The translations under genes and the position numbers were made by a program. Below the pieces are notes generated by a model, which made no database searches, was not told the DNA's origin, and worked only from the letters and a program-made list of their open reading frames with translations. This document shows, in pieces, positions 17,354 to 28,147 of a stretch of DNA of 64,000 bases. Origin of the DNA: CAZBRS01 sp964494475 (GTDB lineage Bacteria > Myxococcota_A > UBA9042 > CAZBRS01); assembly GCA_964494475.1 (NCBI GenBank), contig CAZBRS010000025.1, positions 1 to 64,000 on the forward strand, read 5' to 3'. The stretch's first letter is position 1; every line of letters starts with the position of its first letter.

Positions 17354-18512
17354 CGCCCCGTGCGACTGGCTCGAAACGACGCTCGGAGAGTTCACCACCC
17401 TCCAGAGAGGTATCGACCTGCCCGAGCAGGATCGTCGTCCTGGTCGTGTGCCAATCATCGGCTCCTTCGGCCTTACCGGCTGGCACGATGAATCTCGTGT
17501 CGCAGGCCCAGGAGTTGTCGTCGGGAGAAGTGGTGCGTCATTCGGGGTCGTGTCTTACGTGGACGAAGACTACTGGCCGTTGAACACCTCCTTGTACGTG
17601 AAGGACTTCCACGGGAACGACCCGAGGTTCGCGTACTACTTCCTGCGGATGTTCCCGTTCAAGCAGTTCAACTCAGGGAGTGCCCAGCCATCGCTCAATC
17701 GGAACTTCGTCCACCCGGTGGGCGTAGTGGCGCCGCCTCTCCCCGAGCAACACCGCATCGCCGCGATCCTCGGTGCCCTCGACGACAAGATCGACCTGAA
17801 CCGCCGCATGAACCGGACGCTGGAGGAGATGGCCCAGGCCATCTTCAAGTCGTGGTTCATCGACTTCGACGGGTACACCGACCTCGTGGACAGCGAGTTG
17901 GGGCCGATCCCGAGGGGGTGGAGGGTCGGCTCGCTGGACGACGTAGCCAGGAATGTCCGCGACGGTGCGGCGCCGTCAGAGCTTCCACCCGAGACTCCCT
18001 ACGTGGGGCTGGAGCACATCCCGCGCAAGTGCGCGGCGCTGGAGTCATGGGGGGCGTCGGCTGAGGTCGAGTCGGGCAAGTCAAGGTTCGCTCGCGGGGA
18101 CGTGCTGTTCGGGAAGCTCCGCCCGTACTTCCACAAGGTCGTGATCGCCCCGCTCGACGGCGTCTGCTCCACCGATATTCTCGTGGTGCGCCCGAAGCAG
18201 CCCTCATGGCTGGGCTTCGCCTTCGGCCACCTGTTCAGCACCGCGCTCGTAGACCACGCCTCCGCGATGGCGGATGGCACCAAGATGCCCCGCACCCGCT
18301 GGGCCGACCTGAACAGATACCAGATCGCGGTTTCCCCAGAGCCAGTAGCGAGGGCTTTCGACACGGTCGTCAGGCCGATGTACGACCGGATCGGAGCCAA
18401 CGTCTTCGAGTCCAAGACGCTGGCCGCCTTGCGCGACACCCTGCTCCCCAAGTTGATCTCCGGCGAGGTCCGCGTCCCCGAGGCCGAAAGAATCGCGGAG
18501 GAGGCATTGTGA
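17343..18512 (+). CDS. hsdS: Type I restriction-modification specificity subunit
   Basis: A 389-residue HsdS with the usual two target-recognition domains. TRD1 spans about residues 1-130 and TRD2 about 185-340. Each is followed by a conserved coiled-coil spacer: LPEQHRIAAILGALDDKIDLN with MNRTLEEMAQAIFKSWFIDF in the middle, and ESKTLAALRDTLLPKLISGEVRV at the end. It determines the bipartite DNA sequence, which cannot be predicted here. The ATG at 17343 lies within the end of hsdM. The gene ends right where the candidate ncRNA region begins. Confidence 0.92.
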   Translation: MANSAPCDWLETTLGEFTTLQRGIDLPEQDRRPGRVPIIGSFGLTGWHDESRVAGPGVVVGRSGASFGVVSYVDEDYWPLNTSLYVKDFHGNDPRFAYYFLRMFPFKQFNSGSAQPSLNRNFVHPVGVVAPPLPEQHRIAAILGALDDKIDLNRRMNRTLEEMAQAIFKSWFIDFDGYTDLVDSELGPIPRGWRVGSLDDVARNVRDGAAPSELPPETPYVGLEHIPRKCAALESWGASAEVESGKSRFARGDVLFGKLRPYFHKVVIAPLDGVCSTDILVVRPKQPSWLGFAFGHLFSTALVDHASAMADGTKMPRTRWADLNRYQIAVSPEPVARAFDTVVRPMYDRIGANVFESKTLAALRDTLLPKLISGEVRVPEAERIAEEAL

Positions 18513-18543
18513 TCCCGATGCGCGCGCGCGATATCTACGTCTG

Positions 18544-18689
18544 GTCGACCGCAAGATCGGACGCTTGGAAGTCAAGAAAGATCGACTTGCCGCTTGACTT
18601 CGGCTCTCGGGGCGGCCATTCTTCACTCAACACACCCGCCACGCTCGAGGTTGCTTCGGCGACCGAGGCGCATCTGGCGGGTTTTTTTT
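18544..18689 (+). ncRNA. Candidate structured ncRNA upstream of the AbiF-like gene
   Basis: The 181 bp between hsdS and the Abi gene lack a convincing protein but hold strong RNA structure. Hairpin 1 is GAAGTCAAG (18568-18576) / CTTGACTTC (18593-18601), 9 perfect pairs with a 16-nt loop. Hairpin 2 is a long stem ending in eight Ts. A weak promoter (TTGTGA 18507, TATCTA 18532) would start the RNA near 18544, giving about 145 nt; this 5' end is a guess. An abiF RNA motif next to Abi_2-domain genes has been described, and the position fits, but I cannot test a covariance model. It may be the antitoxin or guide-like partner of the Abi protein. Confidence 0.55.
18635..18689 (+). terminator. Strong intrinsic terminator abutting the Abi start codon
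   Basis: CCCGCCA (18635-18641) pairs with TGGCGGG (18675-18681). Inside, a CTC/GAG pair leads to GGTTGC / GCGACC closed by a TTCG tetraloop, and T x 8 (18682-18689) follows. Only GCCC separates the T run from the ATG at 18694, so any full-length abi mRNA must read through this hairpin. Confidence 0.8.
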
Positions 18690-18693
18690 GCCC

Positions 18694-19590
18694 ATGACAC
18701 GAACCTACGCTAAGCCGGCCCTCACGTTCGACCAGCAGATCGATCGCCTGATTGAGCGCGGACTCCTGGTCGAGGATCGAGACCGAGCGCGCGAGGCGCT
18801 GCGCCGCATCAACTACTACCGTTTGTCGGCGTACTGGCGCGTGTTCAAGCTGGCCGACGACTCCTTTCACCACGATGGCTCTTTCGACCGCGCCCTCGCT
18901 CTGTACGAGTTCGACAGGAAGCTGCGGCTGTTGACCCTCGACATGGTCGAACGCGTAGAGATCGCGTTGCGGTGCGAGATCGCCTACTACCTGGGGCACG
19001 AGTTCGGGCCGTACTCGCACGAAGATCCGGCCACCTTCGTGCCGGGATTCAGACACGCCGAGTGGGTCGAAGAACTGCACCGTGACACGACCCGCAGCCG
19101 CGAGGTGTTCGTACGGCATTTCGAAAAGACCTATGACGGGTTCCCAAGCCTACCCGTCTGGGTGGCCGCCGAGGTGATGTCATTCCGCCAGCTGTCGCGA
19201 ACGTTCAAGGGGCTGAAGACCTTGGAACGAACGGCGTTAGCCAGCCCCCGGGGCGTCTCGCACCAGGTGCTGGAGACGTGGCTTCACTCCGTCGCCTTCG
19301 TGCGGAACGTGTGCGCCCACCATGCAAGATTGTGGAACAAGGATCTGGCGATCAACCCCCTTCGCCCCAGGGGACGTCCTGATTGGGACGAAGCAAGCCT
19401 TCCGAACATGAAGCGCGTCTACTCAGTGCTCTGCGTCCTGCGCCATCTCTCCCGCAACGATCCATGCGGCGACACCTGGGCCGCTCGCGTCGCCGAACTT
19501 CTCGGAATCATGGATGGGAACGCCCGTTTCCAGCGGATGATGGGGCTTCCAGAAACTTGGAGGTCATCGCCGTTCTGGAGCGGCCTGTAG
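18694..19590 (+). CDS. AbiD/AbiF-like (Abi_2 domain) HEPN abortive-infection protein
   Basis: A 298-residue protein of the Abi_2 family. Its N-terminal half has the family signature (KPALTFDQQIDRLIERGL, then RRINYYRLSAYWRVF) and its C-terminal half holds the HEPN RNase motif R-x4-H in RNVCAHHARLWN (about residues 204-209), expected to cut RNA when activated. AbiF-like proteins are HEPN toxins, and I recall proposals that they are ancestral to Cas13 and act with a structured RNA. The gene sits between hsdS and hsdR, has no clear Shine-Dalgarno, and begins 4 nt after a terminator, so expression should depend on readthrough. It is followed after 10 nt by a duplicate hsdR start. Confidence 0.85.
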   Translation: MTRTYAKPALTFDQQIDRLIERGLLVEDRDRAREALRRINYYRLSAYWRVFKLADDSFHHDGSFDRALALYEFDRKLRLLTLDMVERVEIALRCEIAYYLGHEFGPYSHEDPATFVPGFRHAEWVEELHRDTTRSREVFVRHFEKTYDGFPSLPVWVAAEVMSFRQLSRTFKGLKTLERTALASPRGVSHQVLETWLHSVAFVRNVCAHHARLWNKDLAINPLRPRGRPDWDEASLPNMKRVYSVLCVLRHLSRNDPCGDTWAARVAELLGIMDGNARFQRMMGLPETWRSSPFWSGL

Positions 19591-19641
19591 CGGAGGGGAC
19601 ATGTCGTCGTTCGAGTCCGTGGTAGAGCAGGCCGTGCCGGG

Positions 19642-19775
19642 TTCTCGCCATTTATCTCGCCATCATGGCGAGATCGGACGCCGAATCTTCCAGACGACGG
19701 CCTATCTCGCAATGAATCTCGCAACCGTTGCGAGATGGCTCCCAGGATCGGACCGCTACAGGTCGATCTCGCAAT
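19642..19775. repeat. 62-bp-period array of half-site plus 21-bp palindrome
   Basis: Unit 1: half-site TTCTCGCCAT (19642), 2-nt gap, then a palindrome with arms ATCTCGCCAT (19654-19663) and ATGGCGAGAT (19665-19674) around one C. Unit 2, exactly 62 bp on: half-site ATCTCGCAAT (19704), 2-nt gap, palindrome arms ATCTCGCAAC (19716-19725) and GTTGCGAGAT (19727-19736) around one C. Unit 3, again 62 bp on: half-site ATCTCGCAAT (19766-19775) only. Inner palindrome pairs differ between units but stay complementary. The intervening 29 bp are unrelated. Possible operator array, RNA hairpins or a small mobile repeat. Confidence 0.75.
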
Positions 19776-19822
19776 CAGCGCGGCTCGTCTTCCGCTCCAG
19801 CGAGTTCCACGTCAGTGCATTT

Positions 19823-19897
19823 CTATTTAAGGGAGAACCTCCATTCAGAGTCTCCGAGAACGTGACCGCCGAGATTGACAGCGGATTCCTATTTAAG
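19823..19897 (+). repeat. Two copies of CTATTTAAG, 66 bp apart
   Basis: CTATTTAAG occurs at 19823-19831 and 19889-19897, both preceded by TTC-type context, in the AT-richer stretch just before hsdR. Each contains a TATTTA that could act as a -10 element. A TTGACA at 19875 is too close (9 bp) to the second one to pair with it. Confidence 0.4.
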
Positions 19898-19929
19898 CCC
19901 TTGCCGTCCGCGACCTCAACGAGGCCCGC

Positions 19930-23004
<3,075 letters not shown>

Positions 23005-23015
23005 CCGTTGGACCG

Positions 23016-24476
23016 TCAGGTAGACGCCTCGTTGTCGCCGGAAAGCTCTGATTCCTCGGCCGCCAACCGATCTCGGAGCGCCCTTAGCTCACCGCCAGAG
23101 AGCAACACGGCGACCGCGTCACGCGCGGCCGTCAGCCAGCGACCATACCGGTCTTCGGCAGTTGCGGCTCCCGCGAGAACGGTCGCGAGCGGCCTACGTA
23201 GGTGAAGCGGATGCCACCTGTTCGGCCTCGGCACCTCGGCGACGTGGTCATGGAACGACCAGCCGCCAGCGTCGCGGTGCAGCCGCTCGACGAGGCGTCG
23301 GAACTCGGGCTGCCGCATGAATTCGTCACCTGTTGCGAGCGTCAGCGTCGGGTTTCGCCGATTCACCGCTACGATCGCCACGAAATCAGCGCCAAGAGCC
23401 GGGTTCGAGTGCGCCACTTTATGGTCCTTCGGATCGACGAGGACACCGACGAAGATACCGGGTCTCCAAGGGCCCATGTCGACGCCTACCCGACCGTCCA
23501 CGTACCTCCCCGATCTCTTCTGACGACGCAGGTAAGGATACTGGTAGTCGTCCTTCCAGGCGATCGCCTCGATCGCCGTTGACCAGTCCTCTCCGAGCGC
23601 CCGTTCCGAGAACTCCATCAACTCCGCCTCAAGTGTGCAGAGCGGGATACCCAGCCGTTGCTCGACCAGGGCAAGGGAACCCGGGTACGCCGCGCCGGCC
23701 GCCGGTTCGGTGTGCTCGCTGACCGACTCCGCGATGTCATCGCCCGATTCCACTCGAACATCGACGACCACCCGATCCGAACCGACCTCGTTGCGGACGA
23801 CGACCGCGGTGCGCGAGATGATCTCGGTCCTGGCGCGCGTCGTCGGCACAAAGATCACGTCCCCGCGTCCGTTCTCCGCCACGAACGGCTGCAACTCCAA
23901 CACGGACAGTTCGAACGCCAGGCTCGACTGGTTGGCAACGCCACGCAGCCAACTCTCGACGCCCGGAGGGAAATTGTCGCAGGCCACTATCAGGCGAAGG
24001 CTGCTTCGGAACGCCTCGGCGAGATCGCGCGCGAGCACGTCGGGCTTGCGCGCCTTCGGGAAGCGCGTTCGTACGAAGTCGAGCAACGACGAGAAGCCGC
24101 CCAGGGCCTCCGCCAACTGTCGATCGGAGAGAACAGACAGTCCCGACGCGTAGTCGATGACCTGCGTGAGGGCGCGCCGGTCAGCCAACTCCTCATTGCC
24201 GGCTCGCTTGACCTCGACGACGATGACGTGCCCCGCGTCGGTCAGGACCACGAGATCGGGGCGAAGCGTTCCTCCTCGTGGACCCCGGAACGACATCTGG
24301 CGAACGATCACATGGGCGCCGAAGCGAACGCCCGCTTCGTCCAGGTCAAGCAAGTCGAGGTTGGATTCGATCGCGCGCTCCAGCGCTTCCTCGCCCAGGC
24401 CCTGATCGTTCAAGGTCGTAGGAACGTACGTGACGAAGTCGCCGTCCGGAGTGCGAAGGGTCAGCGTTGATGCCAT
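23016..24476 (-). CDS. NucS-like PD-(D/E)XK nuclease-domain protein, defence-associated
   Basis: A 486-residue protein. Its start (LTLRTPDGDFVTYVPTTLND, then LGEEALERAIESNLDLLDL) is the helical lead-in typical of NucS/DUF91-like endonuclease folds, followed by a core LRPDLVVLTDAGHVIVVEVKR carrying Asp74, Glu88 and Lys90 of a PD-(D/E)XK site. The remaining 350 residues are unrecognised, with a Trp/Tyr-rich part (WKDDYQYPYLRRQKRSGRYV) and a basic C-terminus. It lies 12 bp tail-to-tail from hsdR and marks the right edge of the island. It is probably a DNA-directed defence or repair nuclease, but target and partners are unknown. Confidence 0.65.
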   Translation of the reverse strand: MASTLTLRTPDGDFVTYVPTTLNDQGLGEEALERAIESNLDLLDLDEAGVRFGAHVIVRQMSFRGPRGGTLRPDLVVLTDAGHVIVVEVKRAGNEELADRRALTQVIDYASGLSVLSDRQLAEALGGFSSLLDFVRTRFPKARKPDVLARDLAEAFRSSLRLIVACDNFPPGVESWLRGVANQSSLAFELSVLELQPFVAENGRGDVIFVPTTRARTEIISRTAVVVRNEVGSDRVVVDVRVESGDDIAESVSEHTEPAAGAAYPGSLALVEQRLGIPLCTLEAELMEFSERALGEDWSTAIEAIAWKDDYQYPYLRRQKRSGRYVDGRVGVDMGPWRPGIFVGVLVDPKDHKVAHSNPALGADFVAIVAVNRRNPTLTLATGDEFMRQPEFRRLVERLHRDAGGWSFHDHVAEVPRPNRWHPLHLRRPLATVLAGAATAEDRYGRWLTAARDAVAVLLSGGELRALRDRLAAEESELSGDNEAST

Positions 24477-24549
24477 AGGTTGCTTCGAATCGATCGACGC
24501 TTGCGACGATAGCGGGTGTGGACGCGCGTGTCGATGATCGTGTAGGGGC

Positions 24550-24936
24550 CTACCTCAGGAACGCGGCGACCGCCCCCAGCAACGGCACGTCGGCCGGCGC
24601 CCAGTCCAAATCGTCCAACTCGCCCTGCCCCACCCATCGCACCTCGGCGTGCTCGTGGGGGTGCGGTGTTCCCGAGAGCAGCGTCGCGCGGTAGGCCACC
24701 AGGCAGATGGTCACGTCGGGGTAGGCGTGCACGCTCTCGGCCAGGCGCTCGTGCACCGCGATGGGCACGCCCAACTCCTCACGGATCTCGCGGGCCAGGG
24801 CGGCCTCGTCGGACTCGCCGGGCTCGACCTTGCCGCCGGGTAGTTCCCACAGGTCGCCACGCTTGTCGCTGGGGGCGCGGAGGGCGGCCAGGACACGATT
24901 GTCGTGGAAGATGGCAGCGGCGACGACGCGGATCAT
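24550..24936 (-). CDS. MutT-type Nudix hydrolase
   Basis: A 128-residue protein with a perfect Nudix box, GGKVEPGESDEAALA followed by REIREELGV, which binds the metals that activate water for diphosphate hydrolysis. Overall length and the start MIRVVAAAIFHDNRVLAALR match the 8-oxo-dGTP diphosphatase / CTP pyrophosphohydrolase (MutT/NudG) group that cleans oxidised nucleotides. Exact substrate not determinable. The ATG at 24936 is the natural start; upstream frame lacks another in range. It follows the outer-membrane protein gene by 20 nt on the same strand and may be the last gene of that operon. Confidence 0.88.
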   Translation of the reverse strand: MIRVVAAAIFHDNRVLAALRAPSDKRGDLWELPGGKVEPGESDEAALAREIREELGVPIAVHERLAESVHAYPDVTICLVAYRATLLSGTPHPHEHAEVRWVGQGELDDLDWAPADVPLLGAVAAFLR

Positions 24937-24956
24937 GGGGACTTGAGACGGAGTGA

Positions 24957-26471
24957 TCAGAAGGCCATCCTCGCTACGAGGGCAAAGCCCAAAATATCGG
25001 GCTTGTCGAACGACCGGATGGCGTGCCCGTGCTCGTCCTGGAAGACCTGGGCCAGGTTGTTGTCGCGCTGGTAGAAGACCTCGCCGAGGACCGAGAAGGT
25101 CTCGTAGCTCCACTTGAGCGCGAAGCGGCCGAGGAGGACGGGCATGGCGTCTTCGCCCGAGGGCAGGATGGACCAGTTGGCGGCGTTGGTGTCCATGACC
25201 ACCATGGTGCGCAGGCCGGTCGAGACGCTGTCGGCGGCCTGGCCCTCGGGCACGTTGCCCTTGTAGGTGGCCGGAATGATGACGCCGGCCGTCAGCGACG
25301 GCGTGAGGCCGAGGGTCGGGAAGTGGTAGTCGGCCGACAGCGCGCCGAAGATCTCGGGCGTGACCGTCACGTTCTCGGGCAGCGCCTGGTACGGCACCAG
25401 CCCGGGCACGTTGAACAGGATGAACGTGAGGTCGCGCATCGAGCCCAGCAGGTGCAGGCGCAGCATCTTGTACTTGGCGCGCAGGGTGACGCCGAAGCCC
25501 TTCGAGAGCTCGTTCTTGGTCGAGTGGATGTGGTCGGGGTCCTCGAGGGTCTGCACCAGCAGCGAGCCCTCGGCCGCTGCGTAGAAGCTGAAGCCCTTGT
25601 TGTAGTCTTCTTCGGTGAACACGGTCGAGCGCAGGGGGTCGGCGAAGTAGCTGCGCACGCCGATCTCGTCGCCGATGGGCAGGCCCTTCAGCCAGCCCAG
25701 GCGCGCCGAGCCGCCGCCGGCCCAGATGGGCTTGCCGAGCACGTTGGCGCGCGTGTTGTTGCCCTTCTGGAACACGCCGCCCGAGGCCTCGACCCACAGC
25801 TGGTCGAACAGCTCGACGCCCGCGCCGGCCAACGCGCCGTAGGCGGTCTGCTCGACGTACTTGTTGGTGTTGCCGCCGGGGTTGTAGAGGATGTCCTCGG
25901 CCGGGCTGCGGACCAGCGCCGTCTTCAGGCCGACGAACCCGTACAGGGTCTTCGACGCGTAGCCGAGCTTGAGTCCCGGCACGGGACCCTTGCGGAAGTT
26001 CTTGGGGAAGACGTCGGCCACGCCCCAGGCCAGGTCGGGCGCGTAGCCCAGGCGCAGGGCGTTCGACTCGTTGGGGTACAGCTCGAGGTAGAGCTTGCGG
26101 TCGGCCAACGCGCGGTCGAAGAGCCAGTTCAGGCGCAGGTGCGAGCCGTAGTCCTTGAGCGTGCCCTGGGCCAGGTTCAGCCGCATGAGCAGCGCGCCCT
26201 CGGGCACGAAGTGCTCGCCGCTGGTGATGGCGCCCTTCAGGTTCATGAGCATGAGGCTCTCGGAGATCTCGGTCGGGAAGGCCCGGTCGAGCGCCGTGCC
26301 CGACATGTTGCCGAAGAACGCCGAGGGGCTGTTCTTGCGCGTCTCGCCGGGCCCGCGCAGCACGTTGTCGTCGCCCACGGTGAACGTCAGGTCGGCCTTC
26401 AGATCGGCGGCCCGCGCCGAGGGAGCCGTGAGCAGCAGGACGCCCGACAGGAGGGCCAGCAGGGTCTTCAT
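24957..26471 (-). CDS. Large outer-membrane beta-barrel protein
   Basis: A 504-residue protein with signal peptide (MKTLLALLSGVLLLTAPSARA) and continuous amphipathic strand patterns to a C-terminal aromatic (LVARMAF), typical of 16-plus-stranded barrels. Aromatic girdle residues and short turns recur (FGVTLRAKYKMLRLHLLGSM, FALKWSYETFSVLGEVFYQRD). It is the third gene of an ATGA-coupled operon with a surface nucleotidase and a lipoprotein, so it may be the porin or anchor through which nucleotidase products enter. This role is inferred from context only. Confidence 0.75.
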   Translation of the reverse strand: MKTLLALLSGVLLLTAPSARAADLKADLTFTVGDDNVLRGPGETRKNSPSAFFGNMSGTALDRAFPTEISESLMLMNLKGAITSGEHFVPEGALLMRLNLAQGTLKDYGSHLRLNWLFDRALADRKLYLELYPNESNALRLGYAPDLAWGVADVFPKNFRKGPVPGLKLGYASKTLYGFVGLKTALVRSPAEDILYNPGGNTNKYVEQTAYGALAGAGVELFDQLWVEASGGVFQKGNNTRANVLGKPIWAGGGSARLGWLKGLPIGDEIGVRSYFADPLRSTVFTEEDYNKGFSFYAAAEGSLLVQTLEDPDHIHSTKNELSKGFGVTLRAKYKMLRLHLLGSMRDLTFILFNVPGLVPYQALPENVTVTPEIFGALSADYHFPTLGLTPSLTAGVIIPATYKGNVPEGQAADSVSTGLRTMVVMDTNAANWSILPSGEDAMPVLLGRFALKWSYETFSVLGEVFYQRDNNLAQVFQDEHGHAIRSFDKPDILGFALVARMAF

Positions 26472-28147
26472 GGAGTCTCTCCCTTCTCTTCCACCATGTC
26501 TTCGTCGAAGCGCGGCACGATGGTGTGGAACTGCAGCTCGCAGCGGGACTCTTCCCAGGTCTTGGGGCAGAGGAAGAGGTGCCGGAGGTTGCCGGTGGCC
26601 GACACCAGCCGGCGCTCGGGGCAACGGTACTCGAGGAAGCGCGTGTCGCCGAGCCAGACCGCCCCGAGGGTGCAGCGTTCGTTGCGGTCGGGCTGGCCCA
26701 GGTACTCGATGCGCAGGGGCGCGAACTCCTGCAGCATCTCGCCCGAGACCGCCAGCTTCTTCTTGCCCGCCACGAAGGCGGCGTACTGTTTGTACTCGAA
26801 GAAGCCCTCGAGCTGCGTGCACGTCGGGTCTTCCTGGCACACGGTGCGGCAGGTGTCTTCGTCGCCGTCGTAGTCGATGTCGCCGTTGGCGTTGGCGTCG
26901 CAGGCCAGGAAGCGCGTCGAGAGGATGACGTCGTCGACCTTGATGAGGCCGTTCTCGAAGGGCTCGAGCGCCACGGCGTTCTCGTACACGGACAGCGCGT
27001 AGTCGTCGGCGGCCGGGTCCTCGAGCTTCAGGCGCTCGGTCACGTCGACCGGCTCGGGCACCTTGGCCTTGGGATCGAGGCGCAGGTTGATCGTGCACTC
27101 GGGGTCGTCGGGGTTGTCGAAGTAGGTCCAGAACGTCGGGAAGGCGATCTGCGTGTTGCCCTCGTGCTCGACCGCCCCGCCCGAGAACCAGCAGAGCTTG
27201 TCGCCGTAGCTGACGTTGTCGGGCGTCGACCAGGTGTAGAGGAAGATCGAGTTGTAGTAGCCGGGCGATCCGTCGGGCCGCACCTCGACCTGGTCGTCGA
27301 GATCGGTGACGAACATGCCCGACGACGTGACGTTCGTGACGATGAAGCGCCCCTGGTCGATACGCACGTCCTGCCCCTGCAGGGGGCTGGAGGTGGCCAC
27401 GGCGCTCGTGAACTGCAGGTGCCGGATGAGGGGATTCTCGAAGATCAACGCCCGGTCGGTCACGCCCGCCACGCCGGTGATCGCGTGCTCCACGGCGTCG
27501 GTCTCGGAGTCGCAGCCGGCGTCGGCCAGGTCGGTCACGCCGTTCCGGTCGTTGTCCTTGCCATCGTTGCACTCGCCGTAGGCGCCGACGCGCGGCTTGT
27601 AGCCAGAGTCTTCGACCCACAGCAACGTGGGCCCGGTGCCGCGCGCGAAGAAGATCTCGACGTCTTCGGCCACGCCGTCTTCGATGCGCACGGTGCGCGC
27701 GGGCGGGGGCACGAAGCCCGGGATGGCCGAGACGGTGAGGAAGCCCGTGAACGGCACGCGCACGCCGAAGTTGCCGATGGCCTCCACGGTGATGCGCGTG
27801 CTCGTAACGCAGGCGCCCAGGCAGAGCTCGTACTGGCCGGGGCAGTCGTCGTCGGCCGCGCACGGCAGCTCGGACTCGTTGCAGTAGTGCACGCACGACT
27901 GGTCGGCGGGGCACGCGGGCACGTCGGGGGTGCACAGCTGCCCGCTCACGAAGGGCAGCGGCTCGGCCTCGGTGCCGAGCGTACCCGCGGGGCTCGTGAT
28001 GCGCACCTCGAAGGCCAGGAGGCCGTCTTCGCCGAAGTGCTTGGTGGTGCACGCCGTCGACACCAGGAGCGCCAGCCCCGCGACCAGCAGCATCGACCCA
28101 CGGTAGGTAGGGGCATGACGTGTCATGCCCTGCGGCTGGCGCATCAT
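26468..28147 (-). CDS. Surface lipoprotein with EF-hand-like and Cys motifs
   Basis: A 559-residue lipoprotein. The start at 28147 overlaps the upstream stop as ATGA and sits behind GGGGGGGGAGA; it gives a basic leader and lipobox LLVSTAC. Part of this leader (GMTRHAPTYRG) is encoded by a dispersed palindromic repeat. The body has a Cys-rich early segment (CTPDVPACPADQSC), a calcium-loop-like DGKDNDRNGVTDLAD, and a DANANGDIDYDGDEDTC loop of the MopE/metal-binding type. No enzyme domain is recognised. It is coupled by ATGA to the barrel protein gene downstream. Likely an outer-surface, calcium-stabilised protein. Confidence 0.7.
   Translation of the reverse strand: MMRQPQGMTRHAPTYRGSMLLVAGLALLVSTACTTKHFGEDGLLAFEVRITSPAGTLGTEAEPLPFVSGQLCTPDVPACPADQSCVHYCNESELPCAADDDCPGQYELCLGACVTSTRITVEAIGNFGVRVPFTGFLTVSAIPGFVPPPARTVRIEDGVAEDVEIFFARGTGPTLLWVEDSGYKPRVGAYGECNDGKDNDRNGVTDLADAGCDSETDAVEHAITGVAGVTDRALIFENPLIRHLQFTSAVATSSPLQGQDVRIDQGRFIVTNVTSSGMFVTDLDDQVEVRPDGSPGYYNSIFLYTWSTPDNVSYGDKLCWFSGGAVEHEGNTQIAFPTFWTYFDNPDDPECTINLRLDPKAKVPEPVDVTERLKLEDPAADDYALSVYENAVALEPFENGLIKVDDVILSTRFLACDANANGDIDYDGDEDTCRTVCQEDPTCTQLEGFFEYKQYAAFVAGKKKLAVSGEMLQEFAPLRIEYLGQPDRNERCTLGAVWLGDTRFLEYRCPERRLVSATGNLRHLFLCPKTWEESRCELQFHTIVPRFDEDMVEEKGETP
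28101..28131. repeat. Dispersed palindromic repeat, copy 1
   Basis: A 31-bp element containing the arms GGGCATGAC and GTCATGCCC around GT. A second copy at 52803-52833 differs at one base. This copy lies inside the 5' coding region of the lipoprotein gene and encodes part of its signal-peptide leader. Confidence 0.75.

Noticed and set aside
18509..18697. Small protein of about 60 residues between hsdS and the Abi gene
   Set aside because: A GTG/ATG frame exists, but it spans both RNA hairpins and the terminator, ends inside the next gene start, has odd composition and no family resemblance. An RNA explains the conserved-looking structure better.
19642..19775. CRISPR array
   Set aside because: The 33-bp repeats with 29-bp intervals have CRISPR-like size, but there are only two full units, repeats differ at 8 of 33 positions in a compensatory way, and no cas adaptation genes are present.
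19875..19895. TTGACA/TATTTA promoter for hsdR
   Set aside because: The spacing is 9 bp, far below the 15-19 bp needed for a sigma-70 promoter.
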